From Paenibacillus sp. USDA918EY (lineage in GTDB: Bacteria > Bacillota > Bacilli > Paenibacillales > Paenibacillaceae): 64,000 nucleotides of DNA. Both the position numbers and the translations under genes were made by a program. The DNA lies in NCBI RefSeq assembly GCF_009870825.1, contig NZ_WTWY01000001.1, forward strand, positions 434,001 through 498,000. Direction: 5' to 3'. Below the pieces are notes generated by a model. That model saw only the letters and a program-made list of their open reading frames with translations. It made no database searches and was not told the DNA's origin. Shown piece by piece: positions 51,501 to 61,200 of this stretch. Position 1 is the first letter of the stretch, and each line of letters opens with the position of its first letter.

Positions 51501-53066
51501 CTATTTCTTGGCTTTCCAGGCGTCATATTGAGCCTGTTTTTCTTTGATGATGTCGTCCACGCCGGCAGTTTTCAGGCGCTTTAAGAATTCAGGCAATGCT
51601 TTAGTTGGATCTATGGAACCGGAACTTAGTGCCGGAATCATCTCCGTGGTAACTGCAGCGCAGTTTGCAACCTGAGTCTTTACTGGAGAAGGGTCGAATA
51701 CGAAGCCAGTTACTGGCGAGATCTCTGCCGTTTTGTCCGTTTCATAGACAAATTTTTGGACTTCCTTCGAAGTCTCACCATCTTTGTTCTTGTCATATTG
51801 AGCACGGTTAAAGGTTGGGCTGTAGGATTGACCGATTTGCCATTCGTTAAAGTTGAAATTGTATTTGCCTTCAATTGGCGTATACGTGCCTTTTTCGTCG
51901 TATTTGTAATCAACGCCTTCTTCACCGAGCGTAATCAGCTTGTACAGATCATCGTTTGTATTTAGCAGCTCAATCAGTTCCAGAGCTTTTTCAACCTTTT
52001 TGGAATCGGCATTGATGGCAATAGCTGCGTTGGAACCGGCTCCTGCAGGAATCATCGTACGAGTGGTGGATACGGATACAGCAGGAGTTTTTCCATTCTT
52101 TTGAGTCATGGACATGGCAAGGTTTTGGTCAGGCACGTCAACGGAGTCAGGGAAGCCGTAGGTTTTTTCAGCGACAAATTTGCCGGCTTTACGGTCAGGA
52201 GAAGTATCTTTTACCGTTGCGCCATCCTTGCGAACATACCCTTTGACGTACCAGTCACGCATAATTTCAGTAAACTTTTTAAAATCTTCAGTCTCATACT
52301 GATTGATGACTTTGTCCGGATGATCGAGGTTAATCCATCCAGGGATGGTCAGATCGCCAACAGCTTCCATATTCCAGTAGAGCGGCTCGTTTGCAAACAA
52401 GCTGTGAGTAGAGCTGGTTTCAAAACCGATCATTTCAGGATGCTTTTCGAGCGCTTTACCAAGGAAAGGTCCAATCATTTCGAGCGCTTCAACGGTTGGC
52501 TTGCCTTTTACAGCCTTCCAGTCGAAGCCGGTTTCTTCCGCAATGTCTTTACGGAACTCAAAACCGTTTCGCTTCGCGGAGCCCCACTGCTGGTAGTTAA
52601 CAACTGCATAGATGCGGTCTTTTACTTTCACGCCTTCCCACTGGCTTTCAGGAATTCGGGAATACGTTTTAGGCGCATATTTAGGAAGGAGGTCGGTCAG
52701 ATCAGCATAAGCACCTTTGGCGGCATTTTCAAAGAAGTTCATGCCACCCCAGCTTGCAGTGAATGCGAGATCCCAGTCGTCGCCGGAATTGATCATCAGA
52801 TTCATTTTGTCAGCATAAGTACTGCTGTCTACCAGAATCAGATTCAGTTTCGCGTGGATTTCTTTGGCAATGATTTCGTTAGCTTTCTTCATGACACGGT
52901 CAAAATCATTGACAGGGCTATTCATCATATAGAAGTTGAGCTGGGTCAGCTTATCATCACCCGTAGCAGGATCACCGGTAGAGCTTGCGTCTTTCTGTCC
53001 GCAGCCGGCCAGCATCACAGTAAATAGCATTGTTACAGACAACAAAATCGCGGAAAATCTTTTCAT
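51501..53066 (-). CDS. Extracellular solute-binding lipoprotein of the second glycan locus
   Basis: A 521-residue LplA-group binding protein. The signal peptide MKRFSAILLSVTMLFTVMLAGC ends in a lipobox LAGC (about residue 22), followed by a Ser/Thr/Asp-rich linker. The mature part has LNFYMMNSPVNDFDRV and LMINSGDDWDLAFTASWGG, equivalent to the LASGDYPEV region of its relative at 37915. The ATG at 53066 follows GGGGGAACGAC. It is the third gene of an importer operon (permeases first, unlike the 37915 locus). The ligand is probably the substrate of the following 740-residue protein. Confidence 0.9.
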   Translation of the reverse strand: MKRFSAILLSVTMLFTVMLAGCGQKDASSTGDPATGDDKLTQLNFYMMNSPVNDFDRVMKKANEIIAKEIHAKLNLILVDSSTYADKMNLMINSGDDWDLAFTASWGGMNFFENAAKGAYADLTDLLPKYAPKTYSRIPESQWEGVKVKDRIYAVVNYQQWGSAKRNGFEFRKDIAEETGFDWKAVKGKPTVEALEMIGPFLGKALEKHPEMIGFETSSTHSLFANEPLYWNMEAVGDLTIPGWINLDHPDKVINQYETEDFKKFTEIMRDWYVKGYVRKDGATVKDTSPDRKAGKFVAEKTYGFPDSVDVPDQNLAMSMTQKNGKTPAVSVSTTRTMIPAGAGSNAAIAINADSKKVEKALELIELLNTNDDLYKLITLGEEGVDYKYDEKGTYTPIEGKYNFNFNEWQIGQSYSPTFNRAQYDKNKDGETSKEVQKFVYETDKTAEISPVTGFVFDPSPVKTQVANCAAVTTEMIPALSSGSIDPTKALPEFLKRLKTAGVDDIIKEKQAQYDAWKAKK

Positions 53067-53119
53067 TGTCGTTCCCCCTATCATTTATTTGAAATTTTCC
53101 GGGTTGCTTTCCGGTAAAA

Positions 53120-54007
53120 TTACTCTTTAACAGCGCCTATGGTCAGGCCCTTTTCAAAGTACTTCTGCAATAACGGATACAGCAAAATAATCGGACCGAT
53201 GGCGAGTACGCAGGTTGCCATGCGCGCGCCTTCACTTGGCAGCATGCCAATAGCTGACTCCATCGACTGCGAAGCTTGTGCGTTCGACTGCAAATATCCG
53301 ATATTGTTCATTAAAGATTGTAGCAGATATTGCAGGGGCCGCAGTTTTGGCGATTCGATGTACAATGAGGCGGTCATCCAATCATTCCAGTATGCAATAG
53401 CTACAAATAAACCGATGGTCGCCAGCGATGGTTTGGAAAGCGGAAGCGCAATCCGGAAAAAGGTACGGATTTCACCCGATCCATCGATACGCGCTGACTC
53501 AATTAATGAATCCGGAATCGTGCGGAAGAAGTTTTTCATAATCAGCACGTTAACCGTCGACACCAGATAGACGATGATCAGTACCCAAATGGTATCCTTC
53601 AGATGCAGAATTTGCGTCAGCAAAATGTATTGAGGAACGAGACCGCCGTTAAACAAAACCGGAAGATATACAAAGAAAGTGAGAGCTTTACGATGAGTTA
53701 CTTCGGGTCGTGTCAGCGAATACGACAGCATAGAAGTAATCAGCAGATGCAAAACTGTACCAACAACGGTCACAAAAATCGTAACTCCGTATGCATTTAA
53801 AATAGAGCCTGCTCCGTTGAATACATACTGGTAAGCTGACGTGCTGAACTCCTTGGGCCAGAAGCGATATCCGTCAAGCATCAGCGATTGCTCGCCCGTA
53901 AGCGATATGGAAACAACCAAAAGCAGCGGAAGGATGCAGGCAAGGCTCATTGCAATGAAAATAAGATGAATCACCATTTTTGAAAAATGTAGCTTTCTTA
54001 GAAGCAT
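53120..54007 (-). CDS. LplC-type ABC transporter permease
   Basis: A 295-residue permease with six spans. It has MSLACILPLLLVVSISLTGEQ, the FNGGLVPQYILLTQILHLKDT motif of the LplC group, an EAA loop SLIESARIDGSGEIRTFFRIALPL, and a C-terminal KYFEKGLTIGAVKE. The ATG at 54007 follows GGGAGG; an earlier in-frame start lacks support. It is separated from its partner permease by 284 bp that hold a structured repeat element, which is unusual inside an importer operon. Confidence 0.9.
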   Translation of the reverse strand: MLLRKLHFSKMVIHLIFIAMSLACILPLLLVVSISLTGEQSLMLDGYRFWPKEFSTSAYQYVFNGAGSILNAYGVTIFVTVVGTVLHLLITSMLSYSLTRPEVTHRKALTFFVYLPVLFNGGLVPQYILLTQILHLKDTIWVLIIVYLVSTVNVLIMKNFFRTIPDSLIESARIDGSGEIRTFFRIALPLSKPSLATIGLFVAIAYWNDWMTASLYIESPKLRPLQYLLQSLMNNIGYLQSNAQASQSMESAIGMLPSEGARMATCVLAIGPIILLYPLLQKYFEKGLTIGAVKE

Positions 54008-54117
54008 GTATTTCCCTCCCAAGTAGAAACGGTTTATGTTTTTTTCAAAGACAGTATCCGTTTCTGCTGACGGTCAGCAAGGACAAATTCTATCCTTACG
54101 GATCGATTAAAATGCGT

Positions 54118-54285
54118 GTTCAAAAAGGCCGGTTTTCAGCACCGAGAAGGTTGAATAAAGCTAGGGACTGAGGAGCGGAGCGTACGTTTTAGGTACGTGA
54201 GCACCGGAAGTCCCGGGTGAATTCAAGATTCGATGTCGAGTTACTTCTTGGGTTCACTTCGTGATCAAAAGCGGACTTTTTGAAC
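54118..54285 (-). repeat. 168-bp structured repeat element with terminal inverted repeats
   Basis: The ends are complementary: GTTCAAAAAG at 54118-54127 and CTTTTTGAAC at 54276-54285, with pairing continuing inward (CCG, TTTT, CAC) to about 25 bp. Inside are two more stems: GGGACT...AGTCCC (about 54164-54214) and GTGAAttCAAGA...TCTTGggTTCAC (about 54217-54257). Together they give a three-way junction. It lies between the two permease genes, 3' of one and about 110 bp before the other. From memory, near-identical elements are scattered between genes in Paenibacillus genomes; I could not check this here. It may be a MITE-like element or a noncoding RNA. Confidence 0.65.
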
Positions 54286-54291
54286 AACCTC

Positions 54292-55257
54292 TTAAAATAG
54301 TGCGCTGTCGGGATCTTTCTTTTTAATAATGTAGTTAGAGATCAACACAAGGAAGAAACCAACGACCGCTTGATATAAACCAATGGCCGACGCCATGCCG
54401 TAATCATTGATCTTTTTCAGCGAGCGGAATACAAGTGTGTCGATCACGTCTGTTGCTGGGTAAAGAGCACCTGCATCATTTGGAAGTGTGTAGAATCCGT
54501 TCCAATCGCCCAGTCCGCCATTGAATAATTTACCAACCCACAGCAGTGAAAGTACAATGATGGTTGGACTCAAAAGTGGGAGTGTAATGTATCGAATTCG
54601 CTGCCACTTCGAAGCGCCGTCCAACTGCGCAGCTTCGTAATAGTCGGTGTTAATCCCGGCAATCGCCGCCACATAAAGCACGGAATAATAACCTACATTC
54701 TTCCACAGATAGGCGATTGGCATAATGATCCGCCAGTAAGACGGCTCACTGTACCAGTAAATGGCTTCTCCTCCGTTCGAGGTAATCGTGCTGTTGACAA
54801 TGCCGCGATCAACACTGAGCAGGCTGAAAAAAATGTACTGGATGACAATCCATGAGAGGAAGGTAGGCAGCAAAATGGAACCTTTATAGGTAGCAGAAAC
54901 AAATTTGTTTTTTACTTCACTTAATAGAATCGCCAGTGCCAATGCGCAAAGTGTAACGGCAACGGCTTCTATGAGATTGTAAAAAAGCGTATTGAAGGTA
55001 ACGGTTTTCGCTGCGTCGGATTTAAAGTAAAACTCAAAGTTTTTGAACAACGGATCCATCCATGGACTTCCGAGGATACCATCACGTGCTTTGTAATCTT
55101 TGAAGGCAATGAGAACGCCGGCCATCGGGATATAAAATAAGATTGTGATAAAAATTAATCCCGGTCCCATCATGAAATAGAAAGGTACCTGACGGCGCGC
55201 GCTCCGTAATGCTCTGTAGGATTTGCCCTTGTGAGACGGACTTGTAATCGTCTTCAT
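54292..55257 (-). CDS. LplB-type ABC transporter permease
   Basis: The first gene of the minus-strand importer operon, 321 residues and six spans. VPFYFMMGPGLIFITILFYI and PMAGVLIAFKDYKARDGILGSPW are typical of LplB. The EAA loop is TDYYEAAQLDGASKWQRIRYITLPL. AAAGGGGTGAAATAA precedes the ATG. It is divergent from the AraC-type regulator at 55486 across 228 bp, so that regulator probably controls it. The gap has several CAACA-type repeats (about 55328-55367) that could be binding sites. Confidence 0.9.
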   Translation of the reverse strand: MKTITSPSHKGKSYRALRSARRQVPFYFMMGPGLIFITILFYIPMAGVLIAFKDYKARDGILGSPWMDPLFKNFEFYFKSDAAKTVTFNTLFYNLIEAVAVTLCALALAILLSEVKNKFVSATYKGSILLPTFLSWIVIQYIFFSLLSVDRGIVNSTITSNGGEAIYWYSEPSYWRIIMPIAYLWKNVGYYSVLYVAAIAGINTDYYEAAQLDGASKWQRIRYITLPLLSPTIIVLSLLWVGKLFNGGLGDWNGFYTLPNDAGALYPATDVIDTLVFRSLKKINDYGMASAIGLYQAVVGFFLVLISNYIIKKKDPDSALF

Positions 55258-55485
55258 TTATTTCACCCCTTTTCTTTGCAACAATATGTACATCTGCCAT
55301 CATTGTAGTAAGGGGAAATTTCTTGCTCAACAAACAAATATGTTGATCTTTTTGTTTTTCAACACATCGCATCTCTAAAAACCAACGATTTCTACAAAGT
55401 GTTATAAATTGTTGAGGCGCAATTTAATTGACACTATAATAACAATTGAAATCATACCAGATAGCCGCATGATTAGGAGGTCGCA

Positions 55486-57855
55486 ATGAAGCTCTCATAT
55501 AAGACCAAAAACCGCAGCACTAGCTTTCTCCGCAAAGCTTTTTTTTCTTTTTTGATGATCACGATGATCATCACTGTTTTACTTACGACTTTCTTGACAT
55601 TTACTTATTTACGCACTACGAATGCATTGATTAGCCGCTATAACGACAAACTGATTGCACAGTCGAATTATAGCATTACCTATCTTGACGAAACCGCAAA
55701 AAAATTAGGCAATGCGCTGTACAGCGACAAAGACATTATCCAATTTTTAAATATGAAGGAAAGCGATGAGCGCGTAGCGCTATTAGCAAGCAAGGTCATT
55801 GATAAGCACTTTCTGACACTGAAAGATATTGACAGTGTTTATCTTTACAATGCGGGATTGGACTTGTTCTATTCCTCACGGAGCGGTGAACGTCGATCAG
55901 CATCCGCATTTTCAGATCAGGCGATTGCCAAGTTGTTAACCGACAAAAATTTTGTAGCTGAGTATCGCGGTCGCCCCATTGCTGGATCTGTAAATGAAGC
56001 AACACAATCGGCAAATGTATGCTCTTATATACTGTTTGAACCTGGCGCCACCGCATCCGGTTTGAAGAATGCCGTCGTTGTCAATATTCGAACGAAAGCG
56101 CTTACGGACTCCATCCAAGCCATTAATAGTAGTGATCCTGTACCGGAAACGTCTTTTTTAGTAGTTGACGCCAAAGGTTCTATTTTAAGTATGGCACTTT
56201 CACCGGAGTTCGGTCATGACATGAGTGAGGTGCGGGCATTAAGCCAGAAAGCACAGGTACTGGACGGCAGCAGCAATCAGGTGCAAAAAATCGGCGGAAT
56301 CGGTTACCTTGTTTCGAGCAGCAAAAGTAATGCAAACAACTGGTACATCATGGGCGTTACGCCCGTTAAAAAAATCTTTAAAGATGTAATTACGGCGTCG
56401 ATCATATCTGCAGGTATAGTTGTAACCGTATTCATTTTTTGTGCGGTCATTTGTCTGTTTTTGGCACGCAGGCTGAACAATCCTATTCAAGCCATGACGA
56501 AAATTATAAACGGAGAATCTCCGGAAAAAAGTAATTCACTTGTGTCTGGAACGGAAGAGTTTCAAGTTATTCTGTCTGTATTTGACTCCATGAAGGAGCA
56601 GAATCTGCAGCTCGATAAAATCATGCGCGAAACAGGGTATGCTGCCAAACAAGATTTTCTAAATGCTCTGCTAAGCGAAAGTACAACGTATTCAATGAAA
56701 ACCGTAAGGGGAAAACTTCATGACTTGCATCTGGATTATGTCGCCTCGAATCAACTGTGTATGTGCCTTTTTAAAATTGACAACTACAATAAGTTTATGG
56801 CTGTAAATAGTCAGAAGGAGCGTTGGGCATTGCGCTATGCGATTGTAAATATCGCAACAGAAATTGCTGAGAATTACGGCAATTGCGAAATTTTCAGCTG
56901 TGACTCCGATAAATTCGTGATGCTTATGGATTGCGAAACGGTATCGCAATATAAGGTGCTACAGGATAAAGTTGAACGTTTATTAAGCGAAATACAACGG
57001 AATACGCAAGAGTATATTCATATTTCGCTGTCTATGGCGTACAGCACGATGTTCCAGGGGCTGGAACATTTGCCCAGCATGTATAACAATATGAAGGGTT
57101 CGATTCTTTTGAAAATGCGCTATGGGCACGGCTGCATCATCACTCCCTACATGATGGATGAAATCAATACCGATGAATTCCATATTTCAGCCAAAAAGGA
57201 GGAACAGCTGATCGAGGAAGTGCTGGAAGGTGATTGTGAAGAAGCTAGTAGAATCTATCAATCGATTAGTCAACAGCTGTATCAATATACCTATAATGAG
57301 ATTTTGTTCTGCATTGTACATTTGATTTACAGAATCTATTCGGGCGTATTCAGTAAAGTGCCAGCCATAAAGGACAATCAGGATCTGACTTTGCAGGAGT
57401 TTTTGCAAGATGTACAACATGCAGAAGTGGGGGCAGATATCGATATTTTAATGAATGCGTTTTTACAAAAGCTCAGCCATAAGGTAACGGGGATCAAAAA
57501 CACATCCAATAGCAACGATCTTTTGGTGCAGCGCATTATCGGAATCGTGGAACAGGAATATTCCAACACCGAACTGTGCCTCAGCTCCATTGCCGAAAAG
57601 TTGCGCCTATCTCCGAATTATGTAGGCCATTTGTTCAAAGCAGCACACGGACAGTCGATTGCGCAATACATTTTTGACTGCCGCATGCAAAAGCTGGACG
57701 AATATATGCGCAACACCCAACTGCCTTTGTCGTCCATCGTTGAAAAGGTTGGTCTTGAAAAGAACAATTATTTTTACACGCGGTTTAAAAAGCATTTTGG
57801 CATGTCCCTCAGTGAGTATAAGCTGCAGCTTGGACAAGAAATCGATGTCAATTAA
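55486..57855 (+). CDS. Membrane-bound AraC-family regulator with Cache-like sensor
   Basis: A 789-residue one-component sensor-regulator. TM1 is at about 20-45 (FFSFLMITMIITVLLTTFLTFTYL), followed by an outside Cache-like sensor of about 245 residues, TM2 near 305-328, a HAMP-like segment, a long middle region (about 370-680) with weak likeness to degenerate GGDEF/HAMP-linked domains, and a C-terminal AraC HTH (about 690-785; LCLSSIAEKLRLSPNYVGHLFKAAHG, LPLSSIVEKVGLEKNNYFYTRFKKHFGMSLSEY). Proteins of this layout (YtdP-like) sit beside LplABC-type importers and activate them upon binding a sugar outside. GGAGG precedes the ATG. Confidence 0.88.
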   Translation: MKLSYKTKNRSTSFLRKAFFSFLMITMIITVLLTTFLTFTYLRTTNALISRYNDKLIAQSNYSITYLDETAKKLGNALYSDKDIIQFLNMKESDERVALLASKVIDKHFLTLKDIDSVYLYNAGLDLFYSSRSGERRSASAFSDQAIAKLLTDKNFVAEYRGRPIAGSVNEATQSANVCSYILFEPGATASGLKNAVVVNIRTKALTDSIQAINSSDPVPETSFLVVDAKGSILSMALSPEFGHDMSEVRALSQKAQVLDGSSNQVQKIGGIGYLVSSSKSNANNWYIMGVTPVKKIFKDVITASIISAGIVVTVFIFCAVICLFLARRLNNPIQAMTKIINGESPEKSNSLVSGTEEFQVILSVFDSMKEQNLQLDKIMRETGYAAKQDFLNALLSESTTYSMKTVRGKLHDLHLDYVASNQLCMCLFKIDNYNKFMAVNSQKERWALRYAIVNIATEIAENYGNCEIFSCDSDKFVMLMDCETVSQYKVLQDKVERLLSEIQRNTQEYIHISLSMAYSTMFQGLEHLPSMYNNMKGSILLKMRYGHGCIITPYMMDEINTDEFHISAKKEEQLIEEVLEGDCEEASRIYQSISQQLYQYTYNEILFCIVHLIYRIYSGVFSKVPAIKDNQDLTLQEFLQDVQHAEVGADIDILMNAFLQKLSHKVTGIKNTSNSNDLLVQRIIGIVEQEYSNTELCLSSIAEKLRLSPNYVGHLFKAAHGQSIAQYIFDCRMQKLDEYMRNTQLPLSSIVEKVGLEKNNYFYTRFKKHFGMSLSEYKLQLGQEIDVN

Positions 57856-57871
57856 CCAGTTATGTTGTATT

Positions 57872-57913
57872 AAAAACAGCCTTTTTCCTTATGGGAACTG
57901 GGCTATTTTTTTG
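57872..57913 (+). terminator. Terminator after the AraC-type regulator
   Basis: AAAACAGCC pairs with GGCTATTTT around a 19-base loop, with a run of T. It begins about 20 bp after the stop. Confidence 0.65.
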
Positions 57914-58270
57914 TTAGCTAGAAGAAATTAGAGAAATTATTAAAATTATGAGTTCAAGTGTTCATTTATATTGTAGAAAAACATGAATAACTACAGTTTT
58001 TGAGATTGCTGATTTGAGATTACCTCGACTACAATGCAGGTAACTTTGCTGCATATTTTTACAAATCTTGGACTTGAATTCATCAAAAGTATGCAGCCTT
58101 AGCTAGGGGGGGGATTTATGAATAGGTTTAAAGCCAGCATCGCCGGTATGAATTTATAAAACTCAATCCCGAAAAAAATGTAAGCGCTGTACTTTCGGTA
58201 GAAGAATCACCAGGCGTATTTAGTAAAGTTGGCACATAGTGAGAACAAATACAACTAGAAAGGAAGAGGT
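57914..58270 (+). other. Promoter region of the beta-helix protein
   Basis: No gene of normal size. It contains a 13-codon frame with a GGGGGGGG ribosome site (58118-58159, MNRFKASIAGMNL), a cre-like TGTAAGCGCTGTAC at 58179-58192, and one TTTAGTAAA half-site at 58219-58227 that matches the operator repeats at 37544-37800. The AAAGGAAGAGG ribosome site of the next gene is at about 58258. Confidence 0.5.
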
Positions 58271-61200
58271 ATGATCATGGCTAAGAAGAAATTCTTCAGT
58301 TACATGCTTGTAATGTGTATGGTATGCACTTCATTATTTGGCTCTACACAAAATGTTCGGGCAGAAGAAGGAGGAGCAGAAATTTCTCAAAATCAAAATC
58401 GAATACAAGCCGAAATCTTTGTTTCACCGAATGGAAATGATAAAAACGATGGCTCGTACGACAAGCCATTTGCAACTCTGCAAGCCGCAAGAGACGCGGT
58501 TCGAAAGATCAATCAGAATATGACAGGTGATATTTACGTATTTATTGCACAAGGTAAATACTATCTTGATGAAACGATTACTTTCGACGAAAGAGACTCC
58601 GGTACGAATGGTTATCATATCATCTATCGAAATTTAGATGGATTGGCTAGTGCCGAGATCATCGGCGGTAAAGTTGTTGACACACCATGGAAAATAGTTA
58701 AAAGAACAGGTGCTGACGCTGACTTACCGGCTGTTGCAGAGGGTAAGGTATACAAAACGCACGTTGGCACAGATGTGATTTTTGATACTCTTTATGTAAA
58801 CGATAAACGTGCAACACTAGCACGTACTCATAATTTAGATAAGTATAAACGCTTTCCATCAGCTTTAACTCCATACATGAAAAGTGCGGCAGGCGGAATT
58901 GGTGACCTGATCTATAGAGATGGTGACCTTGATCAAGAGTCGATAAACGGTATGGTAAACGCCCAAAAACGTGGAGACTTGGATGCCTCCGTATATATGT
59001 GGGACGGTGGTTATTGGGATTGGATGACGGATACGATTCCAATTTCGGCGATTGATACCGCAAGCCGTAAACTTGCATACAAGACGGTCCCGGGAAAACC
59101 GGAAATGTACAGACCTAAATATAAAACAGGTACAAATGCAAGGTATTTTGTTCAAGGAAATTTAGGTTTCTTGGACGTTCCCGGTGAATACTATTTTAAT
59201 AAAACGACTGGAGATTTGTATTATTATCCCGAAGGAAAGATAAAGGATAATGAAATTATCATTCCTACTGTCAAAGAAGTGATCCGTGTCGAAGGCTCCG
59301 ATCGGGAACATATGGTTTCAAATATTGAATTCAGCGGCTTGCAATTCAAGGACACCAATACGACGGATTGGTACGCCTATGGTTGGAACTGGGGAGATGC
59401 AGGAGCCGGTTTAGGTTTTTATCCTCCGGAAGCAAAAGGAAGCACGCAACCATCCTATGCCGAGCAATCCGAAAGAATAGAGTTCCAATACGGTGTGATA
59501 ACGCTAACGAATACTAAAAACATTACGATTTCCAAAGCACATATCAAAAATTCAGGCATGTTTGGAATTAATCTCTATTTGGCTAACCAAAACACAGTGA
59601 TCAAGGACAGCCTTATTGAATATACAGGTCATGGAGGTATAACCATCGATGGCGGTTACCCTGGTGTGGCTGGAGATAAAAACGGAGATGGCTATAGCAG
59701 AAATAATACGATAGCGAATACGATTGTCCATGATATTGGCGAGCTCATTGGTCAGGCTTCAGGGATCACGATTCAGCAGTCAAGCTATAATACGGTATCT
59801 CATGTAGAGGTCTATAATTCACCAAGAAGAGGAATTTTTTTAACAGCCGGATATAGTCGCAACCCAAATGTTGCTTTCCCCAATGGCGATAAAGATTTCA
59901 ATATGATGACGGATATGTATACTCACCATAATAAGTTTGAATATGTATATTTGCATGATGCTCAACAAGACGGTGGAGATGATGGAGCTTTCTTTGCATG
60001 TTATTTATACAAGGGATCACAAAATTACAAGCCTAACTACTTAAACCAGGCTATTATTGATAACACTGGCCCGAATCCTACCATGGCTGATTTGGGTCCG
60101 AATGACATAAACCTGGATATGGGAGCCTCAGGCATGGAGTTAAGCAATGTTAAAGCCACGAATCCAATGAACTTTAACATAGAAGTGAATACGATTACCC
60201 AATATGGGGATGTAATCAAGTTTGATAATACGAATGTTAATTATGGAACACATACGAATCATATTAAGGAATTTGACGACTCCAAGATGGAGTATGACAA
60301 AATTGGAGTATCGTCAGATTATCCTAAGGAATATTTAACAGGCAGAGACCTCCTTGCAGAACCGGAAGATATTTATTTTAAAGAAAACTTTGAAAATGGA
60401 CTGGATGACACAGTTTGGTCAACTCAAAACGGTCAGGCACAAATTTCAACAGAATTTATGTCTGAAGGACCTATAAACGGAAAACAAAGCCTGGAATTGC
60501 TGGATAAAACTCAAGTATTCAAGAATTTTCCTGAAATGCTGAACAAAGTCGTTACGATCAAGATGTTTGACAGACAAAATAATAATCTGGCTTCGTACGA
60601 TTCAGGGCATCAGAATTCGGCTAAGGTTACATCCATTGCACGAGTTGATGATGGTAAGAATATGGTCGGTATGGGTTTGGATTATGATACGGCAGATCGA
60701 TATATTATCCAGATTGGAGATCAAAAGGAAGCTACCGACATCGTTAGAACCTTTGGATGGCATGAGCTAAAGTTTGACTATACATCAGGTACCGATGTCA
60801 AGCTTTATATTGATAATCAATTCGTGAAAACCTTACCTGCTTCCGGATTTGATTATATCTCGCTTGGTTCTGATCATGGCAGAGGGCAAGCCTTCTATGA
60901 TGAGCTTTATGTGTTTGGCGGGGATCCAGCGACAATGCCAATCCCTCCATCAAATATCCCGGCACCTCCAGTATATGATGGATCAGAAGATAATAAGCAA
61001 CAGCTTAAACTGGATTTTGAAGATGGAGAAGTTCCTGCTTTTGACAAAATAGGTGGTATGCCAACTGTAACAAGTGTTGTATATGATGCCGGAAATCAAG
61101 TTTTAAAGGATGAGATTAGAGACGGCAGCGATTTCTATGAAATGAATGCCCCTTGGAATAATTATCTGGTTAATATGAAATGGAAACTTGAAGGATGGGG

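Noticed and set aside
52101..53027. 308-codon plus-strand open frame
   Set aside because: Antisense to the lipoprotein binding protein at 51501-53066, with no ribosome site or recognisable motif.
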